From Nocardioides kribbensis (lineage in GTDB: Bacteria > Actinomycetota > Actinomycetes > Propionibacteriales > Nocardioidaceae): a stretch of 64,000 bases of DNA. Below, in pieces: positions 29,668 to 42,520 of the stretch (position 1 is its first letter; every line of letters begins with the position of its first letter). Both the position numbers and the translations under genes were made by a program. The notes under the pieces are model-generated. The model searched no databases. It worked only from the letters and a program-made list of their open reading frames with translations, and was not told the origin of the DNA. The DNA lies in NCBI RefSeq assembly GCF_015070375.1, contig NZ_JADCLL010000008.1, positions 62,001-126,000 on the forward strand. The letters run 5' to 3'.

Positions 29668-32016
29668 TCAGGCCCCGGCGGCGGGCCCGTCGGGGTCGGC
29701 GCCGGTGAGCAGCAGGTCGAGCAGCCGGCCCGCGGCGGCCTTGTCGAGCGGGTTGTTCTGGTTGCCGCACTTGGGCGACTGCACGCAGGAGGGGCAGCCG
29801 TCGGCGCACTCGCAGGTCGCGATGGTCTCGCGGGTCGCGGTCAGCCACGCCCGGGCGGCGTGGAAGCCCCGCTCGGCGAAACCGGCCCCGCCCGGGTGGC
29901 CGTCGTGCACGAAGACCGTCAGCTCGCCGGTGTCGGGGTGCATCGCGGTCGACACGCCGCCGATGTCCCAGCGGTCGCACGTCGCGAAGAGCGGCAGCAG
30001 GCCGATCGAGCAGTGCTCGGCGGCGTGGGCGGCCCCGGGCAGGTCGTCGGCGGCCAGGCCCGCCGCGGCCAGGGTGGCGGCGGGCACGGTCCACCACACC
30101 GCGGTGGTGCGCAGCGCCCGCTCCGGCAGGTCGAGCAGCTCCTCCCCGACGACGTCGCCCCCGGGCTGGCGTCGCTTGAGGAAGGAGACCACCTGCTGCG
30201 ACACGTCGACCTCGCCCACGCTGAGGCGGCACGGCCCCCAGGTGCGGTGCGCCCGCTCGGCGACGATCGAGATGTCGGTGACCTCACGCGCGGAGGTGGA
30301 GTAGTCGGGGTCGGCGCGGTGGATGACGGCGACGTGCTCCTCGAGGTCGAGGGAGTCGACCAGCCAGGTCTCGCCGCGGTGCACGTAGACCGCTCCGGGG
30401 TGGGCGGTGCCGTGGGCGCTGGAGGCGTCGACGGTGCCGATCACGCGACCGGTGCCGGCCTCGACGAGCGAGACCGGCGCGCCGCCGGTGGAGCGGATGT
30501 CGGCCAGGTCGGCCGCGCGGCGGGCGTCGGTCCAGTACCAGCCGCGGGGTCGGCGACGCAGCAGCCCGCCGGCGACCAGCTGGTCGAGCACGCCGCGCGT
30601 GGTGGGGCCGAAGAGGTCCAGCTCGTCGGCGGTGAGCGGGGCCTCCTGGGCGGCCGCGCACAGGTGGGGGGCCAGGACGTACGGGTTGCCGGGGTCGAAG
30701 ACGCTGGCCTCGACGGGAGGCCCGAAGAGGGCGTCGGGGTGGTGCACGAGGTAGGTGTCGAGCGGGTCGTCACGGGCCACGAGCACCCCGACGGCGTCCT
30801 GGGCGCCGCGCCCGGCCCGGCCCACCTGCTGCCACAGGGCGGCGCGGGTGCCGGGGAAGCCGGCCATCAGCACCGCGTCGAGGCCGCTGACGTCGATGCC
30901 GAGCTCGAGGGCGTTGGTAGCGGCCAGCCCGCACAGCGACCCGTCGCGCAGCGCGGTCTCGATCGCGCGGCGCTCCTCGGGAAGGTAGCCGCCGCGGTAG
31001 GCCGCGACCCGGCGGGCCAGGGACGGCTCGACCTCGCCGACCAGGGCGGCCGCGGTCATCGCCACCTGCTCCGACCCCCGTCGCGAGCGCACGAAGGCCA
31101 GCGTGCGCACGTCGTCGACCACCAGGTCGGCGAGCAGGTCGGCGACCTCCGAGGAGGCGGCGCGGCGCACCGGGGCGCCGTTCTCGCCGGTGTGGGAGGT
31201 CAGCGGCGGCTCCCACAGCGCCACCGACACCCGGCCCCGCGGCGACCCGTCGTCGGTGACCGGCTCCACGTCGAGCCCGGTGAGGCGGTGAGCGGCGGCC
31301 GCCGGGTCGGCCACCGTGGCCGAGGCCAGCACGAAGGTCGGGTCGGCGCCGTGCAGGGCGCACACGCGTCGCAGCCGGCGCAGCACGTGGGACACGTGGG
31401 CGCCGAAGACGCCGCGGTAGTGGTGGCACTCGTCGACCACGACGTAGCGCAGCGAGCCGAGGAATCCGGCCCAGCGGGCGTGGCCCGGGAGCATCGAGCG
31501 GTGCAGCATGTCGGGGTTGGTGAGGAGGTACTCCCCGTGCTCGCGGGCCCAGTCGCGCTGGTCGCGACCGCTGTCGCCGTCGTGGGTCGTGGCGCGCACG
31601 TCGAGGCCCAGCGAGCGCAGCGAGGTCAGCTGGTCCTGGGCGAGCGCTTTGGTCGGGGCGACGTAGAGCACCCCCGCGCCGCGCTGTCCCCGGCTGCCCC
31701 GCGACTCGCGCACCGCGGTCAGCGCCGGCAGTTGGTAGGCCAACGACTTGCCCGACGCCGTGCCGGTGGCGACGACCACGTGCCGCCCGGCCCGCACGGC
31801 CTCGGCGGCCTCGACCTGGTGGCTCCACAGCCGCTCGACCCCGCGCGCCTCGAGCGCCCCCCGCACGTCGGACGCGACCCAGGTCGGCCACGGGGCGTGG
31901 CGCGGATCGCGCGCGGCGAGCTCCTCGACGTGGGTCAGGCGGTCCTCGCGGCCCGGCACCGCGGCGAGGCGGTCGATCAGACCGGCTCGGGGGCGCAGGG
32001 GGAGGGCGGCGGTCAT
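29668..32016 (-). CDS. DEAD/DEAH-box helicase with DUF1998 zinc domain (MrfA-like)
   Basis: 782-residue superfamily-2 helicase, relative of B. subtilis MrfA (mitomycin-lesion repair) and M. tuberculosis Rv3649. Q-like region [17 protein letters not shown], Walker [21 protein letters not shown] near residue 80, Walker [16 protein letters not shown] near 190 (DECH), motif [12 protein letters not shown], motif [14 protein letters not shown] near 400. The C-terminal Cys cluster [17 protein letters not shown] near 740 is the MrfA/DUF1998 metal site. A 27-residue spacer upstream of the chosen ATG shows no homology. Divergent from bldG, as in Streptomyces. Confidence 0.9.
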   Translation of the reverse strand: MTAALPLRPRAGLIDRLAAVPGREDRLTHVEELAARDPRHAPWPTWVASDVRGALEARGVERLWSHQVEAAEAVRAGRHVVVATGTASGKSLAYQLPALTAVRESRGSRGQRGAGVLYVAPTKALAQDQLTSLRSLGLDVRATTHDGDSGRDQRDWAREHGEYLLTNPDMLHRSMLPGHARWAGFLGSLRYVVVDECHHYRGVFGAHVSHVLRRLRRVCALHGADPTFVLASATVADPAAAAHRLTGLDVEPVTDDGSPRGRVSVALWEPPLTSHTGENGAPVRRAASSEVADLLADLVVDDVRTLAFVRSRRGSEQVAMTAAALVGEVEPSLARRVAAYRGGYLPEERRAIETALRDGSLCGLAATNALELGIDVSGLDAVLMAGFPGTRAALWQQVGRAGRGAQDAVGVLVARDDPLDTYLVHHPDALFGPPVEASVFDPGNPYVLAPHLCAAAQEAPLTADELDLFGPTTRGVLDQLVAGGLLRRRPRGWYWTDARRAADLADIRSTGGAPVSLVEAGTGRVIGTVDASSAHGTAHPGAVYVHRGETWLVDSLDLEEHVAVIHRADPDYSTSAREVTDISIVAERAHRTWGPCRLSVGEVDVSQQVVSFLKRRQPGGDVVGEELLDLPERALRTTAVWWTVPAATLAAAGLAADDLPGAAHAAEHCSIGLLPLFATCDRWDIGGVSTAMHPDTGELTVFVHDGHPGGAGFAERGFHAARAWLTATRETIATCECADGCPSCVQSPKCGNQNNPLDKAAAGRLLDLLLTGADPDGPAAGA

Positions 32017-32292
32017 GGATCCGAGTGTCCCAGGGTCCACCGACAGCCCCGCAGGGCCGGGCGGCGCGGACCGGTGGCGGCCGTCGCGGGGGCCTTCGTG
32101 CCACTGTCCGGGAGCGGCCAGGGCGCTGCGTCGGGGCGCAGCGCGGCGCGGGCGTCCGACCTTTACCCTTTTTGTGCGCCGGGGCCGCGAGCGTGGTTTC
32201 ATATGGCTGGCCGAGTGTCATGGCGTCGCCCGCCCTCACGAGGTCCGCCAGCTCGACTGGCACGGATTCCGCAGGCCGACATGGGAGTAGAC

Positions 32293-32631
32293 GTGGACCT
32301 CACTCTTGCGACGCGCGACGTCGATGGGAAGACCATCGTTGCCGTCGGTGGCGAGATCGACGTCTACACCGCCCCCAAGCTGCGCGACAAGATCACCGAG
32401 CTGGTCGCCGCCGGCACCTACGACCTCGTGGTCGACATGGAGGCCGTCGAGTTCCTCGACTCCACGGGCCTCGGCGTGCTCGTCGGCGGGCTGAAGAAGG
32501 TCCGGGCCCACGACGGCTCGCTGCACCTGGTCTGCACCCAGGACCGCCTGCTGAAGATCTTCCGGATCACCGGGCTGGCCAAGGTCTTCATGATCCACGA
32601 CAGCGCCGACGCCGCGCTGGCCGCCAGCTGA
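32293..32631 (+). CDS. bldG: STAS-domain anti-sigma factor antagonist (BldG-like)
   Basis: 112 residues, full STAS domain: [38 protein letters not shown] with the phosphorylatable Ser in DSTGLG near residue 57, then [12 protein letters not shown] and [14 protein letters not shown]. The last parts match Streptomyces BldG closely as I recall it. GTG at 32293 is preferred over ATG at 32281 because the protein then begins VDLTLATR like BldG (MDLSLSTR) and GGGAG sits 5 bases upstream, inside the alternative start. BldG relatives bind anti-sigma factors when unphosphorylated. No anti-sigma gene follows here. Confidence 0.9.
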   Translation: MDLTLATRDVDGKTIVAVGGEIDVYTAPKLRDKITELVAAGTYDLVVDMEAVEFLDSTGLGVLVGGLKKVRAHDGSLHLVCTQDRLLKIFRITGLAKVFMIHDSADAALAAS

Positions 32632-32872
32632 CCCGTCCTCAGGACCGACCGCCGGCCCCTCCCCCTCCTCGCTGAGGAGCACCGGACCCGACCGCCGTCG
32701 GGGCCGGCCGCGACCCGTGCCCACGCCCGACACGTGTGACCCACGCCACATCGTCGTGCACTGACGGGCGTCGGCGTGCGTAGACTCCGGCTCGTCCGTG
32801 AGACGCAGATCACGTTCTTGCGCCTGATCGTTCACTCCACCGCTCGCTCAACCAGCACGTAGGAGGAATCAG

Positions 32873-35224
<2,352 letters not shown>

Positions 35225-35229
35225 GCACC

Positions 35230-35258
35230 GACCCGCCCGGTCCCCGACCGGGCGGGTC
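35230..35258 (+). terminator. Hairpin terminator after hppA
   Basis: Perfect 12-bp stem (35230-35241 with 35247-35258), loop CCCCG, 6 bases past the hppA stop. Confidence 0.8.
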
Positions 35259-35286
35259 GCTCTCGTCGGGGCCTACGCTCGCCTGC

Positions 35287-36777
35287 GTGAGCGACCTTCC
35301 CCACCTCCTGCGCGAGGCCCTCGTCAGGGCCGACTTCACCTACGACGCCGTGGCCGGCCTGCTGGGTCGCCAGGCCCACGACGCCTTGGCCCGCAACGAG
35401 ACGACGCCGGGGCTGCTCGCGACGGGCGACGGCTCGCCGCTGGCGACCCTGGTGCGCCTCTTCCTGCTCCAGACCGCCGTCTCGCGCGACGCCGCGGAGC
35501 GCGCGCTGCCGGGGCTGCTCGACGCGATGGCCGCGCAGGGTCTGGTCGAGCAGTCGGTGGGCGAGGTCGCGGCGCGCCTCGACGTGCGCCCCTACGCCAC
35601 CGACCACGCCGACGAGACCGCCCACCTGTGGGTCGTCAGCGACCTCACCCCGGGCCTCGACGGGCTGCCGCAGCGCGTCGGCGGCGACCACGTGCTCGGG
35701 ATCAGCCCCGCCTCGACCTCCCTGGCCCAGCTCACCCTGCGCGAGGAGGTCGACCGCAGCCTCGACCTCGGCACCGGGTGCGGGGTGCAGGCGCTGCACC
35801 TCGCGCGCCACAGCGGCCGCGTCGTCGCCACCGACGTCAACGCCAAGGCCCTTCGCCTGACCCGCTTCAACGCCGCGCTCAACGACGTCGCCGACCGCGT
35901 CGACGTGCGCGACGGGTCCTTCTTCGAGCCCGTCGCGGGGGAGCGCTTCGACCTGATCGCCACCAACCCGCCCTTCGTCATCAGCCCCGCCACCGGCGAG
36001 CGGCTGGTCTACCGCGACTCCGGTCTGCCCGGTGACCGGGTGGTCGAGGACATCGTGCGGGCCGCCCCCGACCACCTCACCGAGGGCGGCTGGTGCCAGG
36101 TGCTGGCCAACTGGGTCATCGCCCGCGACACGCCGTGGGACGAGCGCCTCGCCGGCTGGGTGGGCGACGACTGCGACGCGCTGGTGGTGCAGCGCGAGGT
36201 CCTCGACCCCGCGGCCTACGTCGAGCTGTGGCTCAAGGACGCCGGGCAGCACCCGAGCACCGGCGGCGCGAGCGCCGAGGACTACCGGCGCCGTTACGAC
36301 ACCTGGCTGTCGTGGTTCGACGAGCAGGGGGTCGAGGCCGTCGGCTTCGGCTGGATCAACCTGCGCCGCGGGGCGTCGGCCGCGCCGGACACCGCCGCGC
36401 GGACGCTGCTGGACTGGCCCTACGAGGTCGAGCAGCCGGTGGCGCCCGCCGTACGCGACTGGGGCCGGGCCGCCGACGTCGTCGTCGAGGCCGGCAGCCG
36501 ACTCGTGCTGCGCGTCGACGTCCTCCAGGAGACCGTCGGCGCGCCGGGCGCGGAGGATCCCGAGACCATCGTGCTGCGCCAGCAGCGCGGGCTGCGTCGC
36601 GCGCGCAAGGTCGACACCGTCGAGGCCGCCCTGGCGGGAGCCTGCGACGGCGAGCTGAGCATCGGCCAGATCCTCGACGCGGTCGCCGACCTGCTCGACC
36701 GCGACGCCGCCGACCTGCGCGCGCAGTACCTCCCCGTCGTCGCCGAGCTCGTCCGCGAGGGGTTCCTGGTCGCCTGA
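35287..36777 (+). CDS. SAM-dependent methyltransferase with N-terminal DUF7059-type domain
   Basis: 496 residues. N-terminal helical domain (VSDLPHLLREALVRADFTY ... GRQAHDALARNET), then a class I methyltransferase domain: VDRSLDLGTGCGVQALHLAR near residue 155, VVATDVNAKALRLTRFNAAL, and LIATNPPFVISPATG near 225. NPPF is typical of N-methyltransferases acting on amide or base nitrogens (PrmC and RsmC groups). The C-terminal ~150 residues are a winged-helix-like extension. The GTG at 35287 follows the hppA terminator; an upstream GTG at 35221 would place the terminator inside the gene. Target unknown. Confidence 0.83.
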   Translation: MSDLPHLLREALVRADFTYDAVAGLLGRQAHDALARNETTPGLLATGDGSPLATLVRLFLLQTAVSRDAAERALPGLLDAMAAQGLVEQSVGEVAARLDVRPYATDHADETAHLWVVSDLTPGLDGLPQRVGGDHVLGISPASTSLAQLTLREEVDRSLDLGTGCGVQALHLARHSGRVVATDVNAKALRLTRFNAALNDVADRVDVRDGSFFEPVAGERFDLIATNPPFVISPATGERLVYRDSGLPGDRVVEDIVRAAPDHLTEGGWCQVLANWVIARDTPWDERLAGWVGDDCDALVVQREVLDPAAYVELWLKDAGQHPSTGGASAEDYRRRYDTWLSWFDEQGVEAVGFGWINLRRGASAAPDTAARTLLDWPYEVEQPVAPAVRDWGRAADVVVEAGSRLVLRVDVLQETVGAPGAEDPETIVLRQQRGLRRARKVDTVEAALAGACDGELSIGQILDAVADLLDRDAADLRAQYLPVVAELVREGFLVA

Positions 36778-36785
36778 GCGCCCGG

Positions 36786-37607
36786 TCAGGCGACCTCGCG
36801 CGCCTCCCGGGCCCGCTCGCGCAGCCGCGTCAGACGGACCCGGGTCGCGGCCGTGAGCAGGTCGGGCCTGCCCAGCGGCAGCAGGTCGGGTGCCTCCCGT
36901 GGTCGTTCGCGGCCCTCCAGGTCGCCCCACCGCAGACCGACGAGGGCCCGCCGGACCAGTCCGCCGACCGCGGCGGGCGAGCCGGGCAGGGCGAGGGCGT
37001 CCTGGACCATCGTCAGGCGCAGCGACCCGTGGGGGTGGAACCACCCGTTGGCCCGGCCCACGGCCCAGCACAGACCTCCGGCGAGGTGCGCGGCCGACCG
37101 CGCGCCCGTGACGACCTCCGGCTCCAGGACGCTCAGCGCCACCAGGGCCCGTCGCAGGGCGTAAGACGACTCGACGTCGAGGTGCGCGGCGGCCACGGCG
37201 TCGAGGAGCTCCCCGACTCCCTCGGCGCGGCGCCGGAGGGGCAGGTCCTCGAGGGTGTCGGGCAGGTCGGTGCCGTCGTCGTCCAGCGGGAGGTCGTCGA
37301 GGGTCTCCAGGGCCTCGCGTCCCCCGCAGACCCGCTCCAACCAGGCCTGGACCTGCTCGTGCGCCGGCGGGGGTGGGGGAGGCGGTGGCGGCAGGGGCCG
37401 CCGCTCCTGGTCGTGCCGCCGCGCGACGTGCTCCCAGTCGGTGTGCTCCACCGGCTCGCTCCAGGCGTCGACCAGGCGGCCGTCGACGAGCACCAGGTGG
37501 GTCAGGCGGTGCTCACCGACCCCTCCGGGCCGCGGGTGGCGCGGCGCCGCGGACGGCTCGAACCAGCCCTGCCGTCGGTCGCTCTCCCAGATGTCGGGGT
37601 CCTGCAC
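36786..37607 (-). CDS. Uncharacterised protein with polyproline hinge
   Basis: 273 residues; family not recognised. N-terminal ~70 residues are rich in Trp/His/Arg (DPDIWESDRRQGWFEPS; AWSEPVEHTDWEHVARRHDQE), followed by a run of ten prolines near 73-82, then a helical domain (ESSYALRRALVALSVLEPE ... HLAGGLCWAVGRANGWFHP). No signal peptide, membrane segment or metal site seen. GTG with GGGAGG 5 bases before. Convergent to the methyltransferase gene (8-base gap) and divergent from topA across ~250 bases. Confidence 0.7.
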   Translation of the reverse strand: MQDPDIWESDRRQGWFEPSAAPRHPRPGGVGEHRLTHLVLVDGRLVDAWSEPVEHTDWEHVARRHDQERRPLPPPPPPPPPAHEQVQAWLERVCGGREALETLDDLPLDDDGTDLPDTLEDLPLRRRAEGVGELLDAVAAAHLDVESSYALRRALVALSVLEPEVVTGARSAAHLAGGLCWAVGRANGWFHPHGSLRLTMVQDALALPGSPAAVGGLVRRALVGLRWGDLEGRERPREAPDLLPLGRPDLLTAATRVRLTRLRERAREAREVA

Positions 37608-37858
37608 GGGGTCCTCCCAGGCTGTCGTCGGTGTCGGGGGACCACGCTGGCACGCCGCGCCGACCCTCCGCGGCGCTCGTCCACAGGGACCCGGCGTACG
37701 GGGCCGGGAGCTATGGAGGAGGGCGGGGCGTGGCGGCGGGGCGGCGGGGGCTCGTGCGGACCGCGGCGGGGATCGTGGGGGTCACGCGCTACCGTGAGCC
37801 GCCGTGGGCCCCGTCTGGTGGCCCTCGTGCATCCCCCGAGCTCAGAACGGCTGGTCGC

Positions 37859-40660
37859 GTGGCACACAAGTTGGTGATCGTCGAGTCCCCGGCGAAGGCC
37901 CAGAAGATTGGTGGCTTCCTCGGCCGGGGCTACGTCGTGGAGTCCTCGGTCGGTCACATCCGCGACCTGCCCCAGAGCGCCGCCGACACCCCGGCGAAGA
38001 TCAAGGACAAGCCCTGGGGCCGTCTCGCCGTCGACGTCGAGAACGGCTTCGAGCCGCACTACGTCGTGCCGCAGCGCCAGCGCGAGCAGGTGCGCAAGCT
38101 CAAGGGCCTGCTCAAGGAGGCCGACGAGCTCTACCTCGCCACCGATGAGGACCGCGAGGGCGAGGCCATCGCGTGGCACCTGCTCGACGAGCTGAAGCCG
38201 AAGAACATCCCCGTCAAGCGCATGGTCTTCCACGAGATCACCGAGCCGGCCATCCTCGCGGCCGCCGAGAACCCCCGCGACCTCGACATGGACCTCGTCG
38301 AGGCCCAGGAGGCCCGCCGCATCCTCGACCGGCTCTACGGCTACGAGGTCTCGCCGGTGCTGTGGAAGAAGGTCATGTCGGGCCTGTCGGCCGGGCGGGT
38401 GCAGTCGGTGGCGACCCGGCTGGTCGTCGACAAGGAGCGCGAGCGGATGGCCTTCCGCGTCGCGTCGTACTGGGACCTCGAGGGCACCTTCGACGCCGGC
38501 AGCAAGCACGAGCAGCGGATGTTCCCGGCCAAGGTGCACTCCGTCGACGGCTCCCGGGTGGCCCGCGGCTCCGACTTCGGCCAGGACGGCGTGCTGAAGT
38601 CGAGCGCGCAGGGCAAGGTCGTCCACCTCGACCGCGCCGCCGCCGAGGCCCTGTCCTCGGCGCTGCAGGAGACCTCCTTCGAGGTCCGCTCGGTCGAGTC
38701 CAAGCCCTACCGCCGCTCTCCCTACGCGCCCTTCCGCACCACCACGCTGCAGCAGGAGGCCAGCCGCAAGCTGGGCTTCAGCGCCTCCTCGACGATGTCG
38801 GTGGCCCAGCGGCTCTACGAGAACGGCTTCATCACCTACATGCGCACCGACTCCTCGACCCTCTCGGGCGGGGCGATCGACGCGGCGCGGGCCCAGGTGC
38901 GCGAGCTCTACGGCACCGACTACCTCCCCGACGCCCCCCGGGTCTACGCCGGCAAGGTGAAGAACGCCCAGGAGGCGCACGAGGCGATCCGCCCGGCGGG
39001 CGACACCTTCCGCACCCCGGCCCAGACCGGTCTGACCGGCGACCAGTTCCGCCTCTACGAGCTGATCTGGATGCGCACCGTCGCCTCGCAGATGAAGGAC
39101 GCCGTCGGCAACACCGTCACGGTGCGCCTGGGCGGCGCGGCCGACACCGGCCAGGACGTCGTCTTCTCCGCCTCCGGTCGCACCATCACCTTCCACGGCT
39201 TCCTCAAGGCCTACGTCGAGGGCACCGACGAGGGCGCGGCCAAGGACGACGCCGAGACCCGCCTGCCCAACCTCAGCGAGGGCGACGCGCTCAGCGCCGC
39301 CTCGCTCTCCGCCTCCGGCCACGAGACCAAGCCCCCGGCCCGCTACACCGAGGCCACGCTGGTCAAGGAGCTGGAGGAGCGGGAGATCGGGCGCCCCTCG
39401 ACCTACGCCGCGATCATCAAGACCATCACCGACCGCGGCTACGTCTACAAGAAGGGCACCGCACTGGTGCCGGCGTGGCTGGCCTTCTCGGTCGTGCGGC
39501 TGCTGGTGGAGCACTTCCCCCGCCAGATCTCCTACGAGTTCACCGCCGAGATGGAGGACGTGCTCGACGAGATCGCGGCGGGCCGCAAGGACCGCAAGAG
39601 CGAGCTCGGCGAGTTCTACTACGGCAGCGGCGACGTGGTCGGTCTCAAGCGGCTCGTCGACGAGCTCGGCGACATCGACGCCAGGGAGCTGGCGACCTTC
39701 CCCGTGGGCGGGCCCGACTCGGGCATCCACCTGCGCGTGGGCCGCTACGGGCCCTACCTCGAGGGCCCCGACGACGAGGGCAACCCGGTCGGCAAGCGCG
39801 CCAACGTGCCCGACGACCTCCCGCCCGACGAGCTGACCCTGGAGAAGGCCACCGAGCTCTTCGCCAACCCCGCCGGCGAGGAGATCCAGCTCGGCGTGCA
39901 CCCCGAGACCGGTCTCCAGGTCGTGGCCAAGAACGGCCGCTTCGGCCCCTACGTCACCGAGGCGCTGCCCGAGGACGCCAAGAAGAGCGCCAAGCCCCGC
40001 ACGGGCTCGCTGTTCAAGACCATGTCGCTCGACACGATCACCCTCGACGACGCCGTGCGCCTGCTCTCGCTGCCCCGCGTGGTGGGCGTGGGCGAGGACG
40101 GCGAGGAGATCACGGCGCAGAACGGCCGCTACGGGCCCTACCTGAAGAAGGGCAGCGACTCGCGCTCGCTGACCGCGGAGGAGCAGCTCTTCACCGTCAC
40201 CCTCGACGAGGCGCTGAAGATCTACGCCCAGCCCAAGCAGCGCGGACGTGCCGCCGCGGCCCCGCCGCTCAAGGAGCTCGGCGACGACCCGGTCTCGGGC
40301 CAGCCGGTCGTGGTGAAGTCGGGCCGCTTCGGGGAGTACGTCACTGACGGGGAGTACAACGCCACCCTGCGCAAGGACGACTCGGTGGAGGCCATCACCC
40401 TCGAGCGCGCCGCCGAGCTGCTGGCCGAGCGCCGCGAGCGGGGTCCGGCCAAGAAGGCGGCCAAGAAGGGCGCGAAGAAGGCCCCGGCGAAGAAGACGGC
40501 GGCCAAGACCGCCGCCAAGAAGACGACCGCCAAGAAGACCGCGACCAAGACCGCCGCCAAGAAGACGGCGACCAAGACCGCCGCCAAGAAGACCACGAAG
40601 TCGACCGCGACGACCACCGCGAAGAAGGCGGCGACGAAGGCGACGGCCGAGAAGGCCTGA
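37859..40660 (+). CDS. topA: DNA topoisomerase I
   Basis: 933 residues. Relaxes negative supercoils. TOPRIM domain at the N-terminus (LVIVESPAKAQKIGGFLGRG), acidic triad in TDEDREGEAIAWHLLDE near residue 95, and the catalytic Tyr in FITYMRTDSSTLS near 327. The C-terminus has no zinc fingers; instead it has several repeats around NGRFGPYV/NGRYGPYLKKG (actinobacterial C-terminal repeats), then a ~70-residue Lys/Ala tail (AKKAPAKKTAAKTAAKK pattern) that binds DNA. GTG at 37859 gives the standard AHKLVIVESPAKA start. Confidence 0.96.
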   Translation: MAHKLVIVESPAKAQKIGGFLGRGYVVESSVGHIRDLPQSAADTPAKIKDKPWGRLAVDVENGFEPHYVVPQRQREQVRKLKGLLKEADELYLATDEDREGEAIAWHLLDELKPKNIPVKRMVFHEITEPAILAAAENPRDLDMDLVEAQEARRILDRLYGYEVSPVLWKKVMSGLSAGRVQSVATRLVVDKERERMAFRVASYWDLEGTFDAGSKHEQRMFPAKVHSVDGSRVARGSDFGQDGVLKSSAQGKVVHLDRAAAEALSSALQETSFEVRSVESKPYRRSPYAPFRTTTLQQEASRKLGFSASSTMSVAQRLYENGFITYMRTDSSTLSGGAIDAARAQVRELYGTDYLPDAPRVYAGKVKNAQEAHEAIRPAGDTFRTPAQTGLTGDQFRLYELIWMRTVASQMKDAVGNTVTVRLGGAADTGQDVVFSASGRTITFHGFLKAYVEGTDEGAAKDDAETRLPNLSEGDALSAASLSASGHETKPPARYTEATLVKELEEREIGRPSTYAAIIKTITDRGYVYKKGTALVPAWLAFSVVRLLVEHFPRQISYEFTAEMEDVLDEIAAGRKDRKSELGEFYYGSGDVVGLKRLVDELGDIDARELATFPVGGPDSGIHLRVGRYGPYLEGPDDEGNPVGKRANVPDDLPPDELTLEKATELFANPAGEEIQLGVHPETGLQVVAKNGRFGPYVTEALPEDAKKSAKPRTGSLFKTMSLDTITLDDAVRLLSLPRVVGVGEDGEEITAQNGRYGPYLKKGSDSRSLTAEEQLFTVTLDEALKIYAQPKQRGRAAAAPPLKELGDDPVSGQPVVVKSGRFGEYVTDGEYNATLRKDDSVEAITLERAAELLAERRERGPAKKAAKKGAKKAPAKKTAAKTAAKKTTAKKTATKTAAKKTATKTAAKKTTKSTATTTAKKAATKATAEKA

Positions 40661-40712
40661 TCGGCGTGGACCGGCGTCGGCGGCTGTCGGCCCGGCCACG
40701 TAGGTTCCTCGC

Positions 40713-41363
40713 GTGAGCTCTCCCGGCGTCTTCTCCCCGCGCGGCGTCTTCGTCTGCCTCGAGGGCGGCGAGGGGTCGGGCAAGTCGACCCAGTCGACGC
40801 TCCTGCGCGCCTGGCTGGAGGAGGCCGGCCACACCGTGGTGTCGACGTTCGAGCCCGGTGACACCCCGGTCGGGCGCGAGCTGCGCCGCATCGTGCTCAG
40901 CCCCGAGACCGGTGCCGTCTCCGACCGCACCGAGGCCCTGCTCTACGCCGCCGACAAGGCCGAGCACGTCGACACCGTGGTGCTGCCGGCCCTCGAGCGC
41001 GGCGAGGTCGTCGTCACCGACCGGTACGTCGACTCCACGCTGGCCTACCAGGGTGCGGGGCGCACCCTGCCGGTCGCGGAGGTGGAGCGGGTCGCGCGGT
41101 GGGCCACCAGCGACCTGCGGCCCCACCTGACCGTGGTGCTCGACCTCGAGCCGGCCGCGGGACTGGGACGCTTCGAGGGCCGCGACCGCATCGAGGGCGA
41201 GTCGCTGGACTTCCACGAGCGGGTGCGCGCGGCGTTCACGACGATGGCCGCGGCCGACCCCGAGCACTACCTCGTCCTCGACGCGCGCGCCGACCGCCAC
41301 GAGATCGCCGCCGCGGTGCGCCGGCGCGTCGAGCCGCTGCTGGTGCAGGCGGTGCGGTCATGA
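40713..41363 (+). CDS. tmk: Thymidylate kinase
   Basis: Converts dTMP to dTDP. 216 residues: P-loop FVCLEGGEGSGKSTQS near residue 13, FEPGDTPVGRELR (DR-motif region is EP here), VVTDRYVDSTLAYQGAGR near 97 (the DRY motif), and the LID region GRDRIEGESLDFHERV near 153. Usual length. The stop overlaps the holB ATG, a conserved tmk-holB pairing. Confidence 0.95.
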   Translation: MSSPGVFSPRGVFVCLEGGEGSGKSTQSTLLRAWLEEAGHTVVSTFEPGDTPVGRELRRIVLSPETGAVSDRTEALLYAADKAEHVDTVVLPALERGEVVVTDRYVDSTLAYQGAGRTLPVAEVERVARWATSDLRPHLTVVLDLEPAAGLGRFEGRDRIEGESLDFHERVRAAFTTMAAADPEHYLVLDARADRHEIAAAVRRRVEPLLVQAVRS

Positions 41364-42520
41364 CCGTCTGGGAGCAGCTGGTCGGCCAGGCCCGTGCGGT
41401 CGAGGCCCTGCAGACCGCGGCCGCGGGTCACGGCATGAGCCACGCCTGGCTCTTCACCGGCCCGCCGGGGTCGGGTCGCTCCAACGCCGCCGTCGCCTTC
41501 GCCGCGGCTCTGCAGTGCGACCGCGCCCCGGAGCAGGCCGGCTGCGGGCAGTGCCACCAGTGCCACACGGTGCTGGCCGGGTCGCACGCCGACGTGGCGG
41601 TCATCCGCACCCAGAAGCTGTCGATCGGGGTCGACGAGGTCCGCGACCTGGTGCGCCGGGCCGCGCTGTCGCCGGTGGGCCGGCGCTGGCAGATCCTGGT
41701 GGTCGAGGACGCCGACCGCCTCACCGACCAGGCGTGCAACGCGCTGCTCAAGGCGATCGAGGAGCCCACCGACCGCACGGTGTGGATGCTGTGCGCCCCC
41801 ACCGTCGACGATGTGCTGCCGACCATCCGCTCGCGCTGCCGGCTGCTGACCCTCACCACCCCGACGGCCCGCGACGTCGCGGCCTTCCTCGAGCGCACCG
41901 ACGGCGTCGCCCCCGACCTCGCGGCCTACGCCGCCCGCGCCAGCCAGGGCCACATCGGCCGGGCCCGAGCGCTGGCGCGCGACGAGGGCACCCGCGCCCG
42001 CCGCCACGAGGTGGTCTCCCTGGCGCGCCGGGTCACGTCGCTGGGCGCGGCCATGCGGGCCGCCGGCGAGCTCGCCCAGGTCGCCAAGGACGAGGCGGAG
42101 GTGCAGACCGGCGACCTCGACGCCCGCGAGCGCAGCGATCTCGACGCCTCCTACGGCGTGGTCGAGCGCGGCCGCCGCCCGCGCGAGTACGGGCCCGCCC
42201 TCGCCGCCCTGGAGAAGGGGCAGAAGACCCGGGCCAAGCGGCGTCACCTCGACGTCGTCGACCGGGGCCTCATGGACCTCGTCTCGGTCTACCGCGACGC
42301 GATCGCGCTCGCCTCGGGTGCGCCCGGCGACCTGGTCAACGAGGACATCCGCGCCGACGTGGAGGAGATCGTGCGCACCTCCAGCCCCGAGCACAACCTG
42401 CGCCGGATCGCCGCGATCTTCGAGGCGCGCGAGCAGATGCTGGAGTTCAACGTGCCGCCTGCCTTGGCGCTGGAGGCCATGATGGTCGCCCTGCAGGCGC
42501 CCGAGGGGAGCAGTCGATGA
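41360..42520 (+). CDS. holB: DNA polymerase III delta-prime subunit
   Basis: Clamp-loader subunit, 386 residues. AAA+ fold with a degenerate P-loop (TGPPGSGRSNAA, Arg for the catalytic Lys, as in non-hydrolysing delta-prime), zinc cysteines in CDRAPEQAGCGQCHQC near residues 53-68, sensor region LVVEDADRLTDQACNALLKA near 113, and the SRC motif IRSRCRLL near 156. ATGA overlap with tmk and with the downstream peptidase. Confidence 0.93.
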   Translation: MTVWEQLVGQARAVEALQTAAAGHGMSHAWLFTGPPGSGRSNAAVAFAAALQCDRAPEQAGCGQCHQCHTVLAGSHADVAVIRTQKLSIGVDEVRDLVRRAALSPVGRRWQILVVEDADRLTDQACNALLKAIEEPTDRTVWMLCAPTVDDVLPTIRSRCRLLTLTTPTARDVAAFLERTDGVAPDLAAYAARASQGHIGRARALARDEGTRARRHEVVSLARRVTSLGAAMRAAGELAQVAKDEAEVQTGDLDARERSDLDASYGVVERGRRPREYGPALAALEKGQKTRAKRRHLDVVDRGLMDLVSVYRDAIALASGAPGDLVNEDIRADVEEIVRTSSPEHNLRRIAAIFEAREQMLEFNVPPALALEAMMVALQAPEGSSR

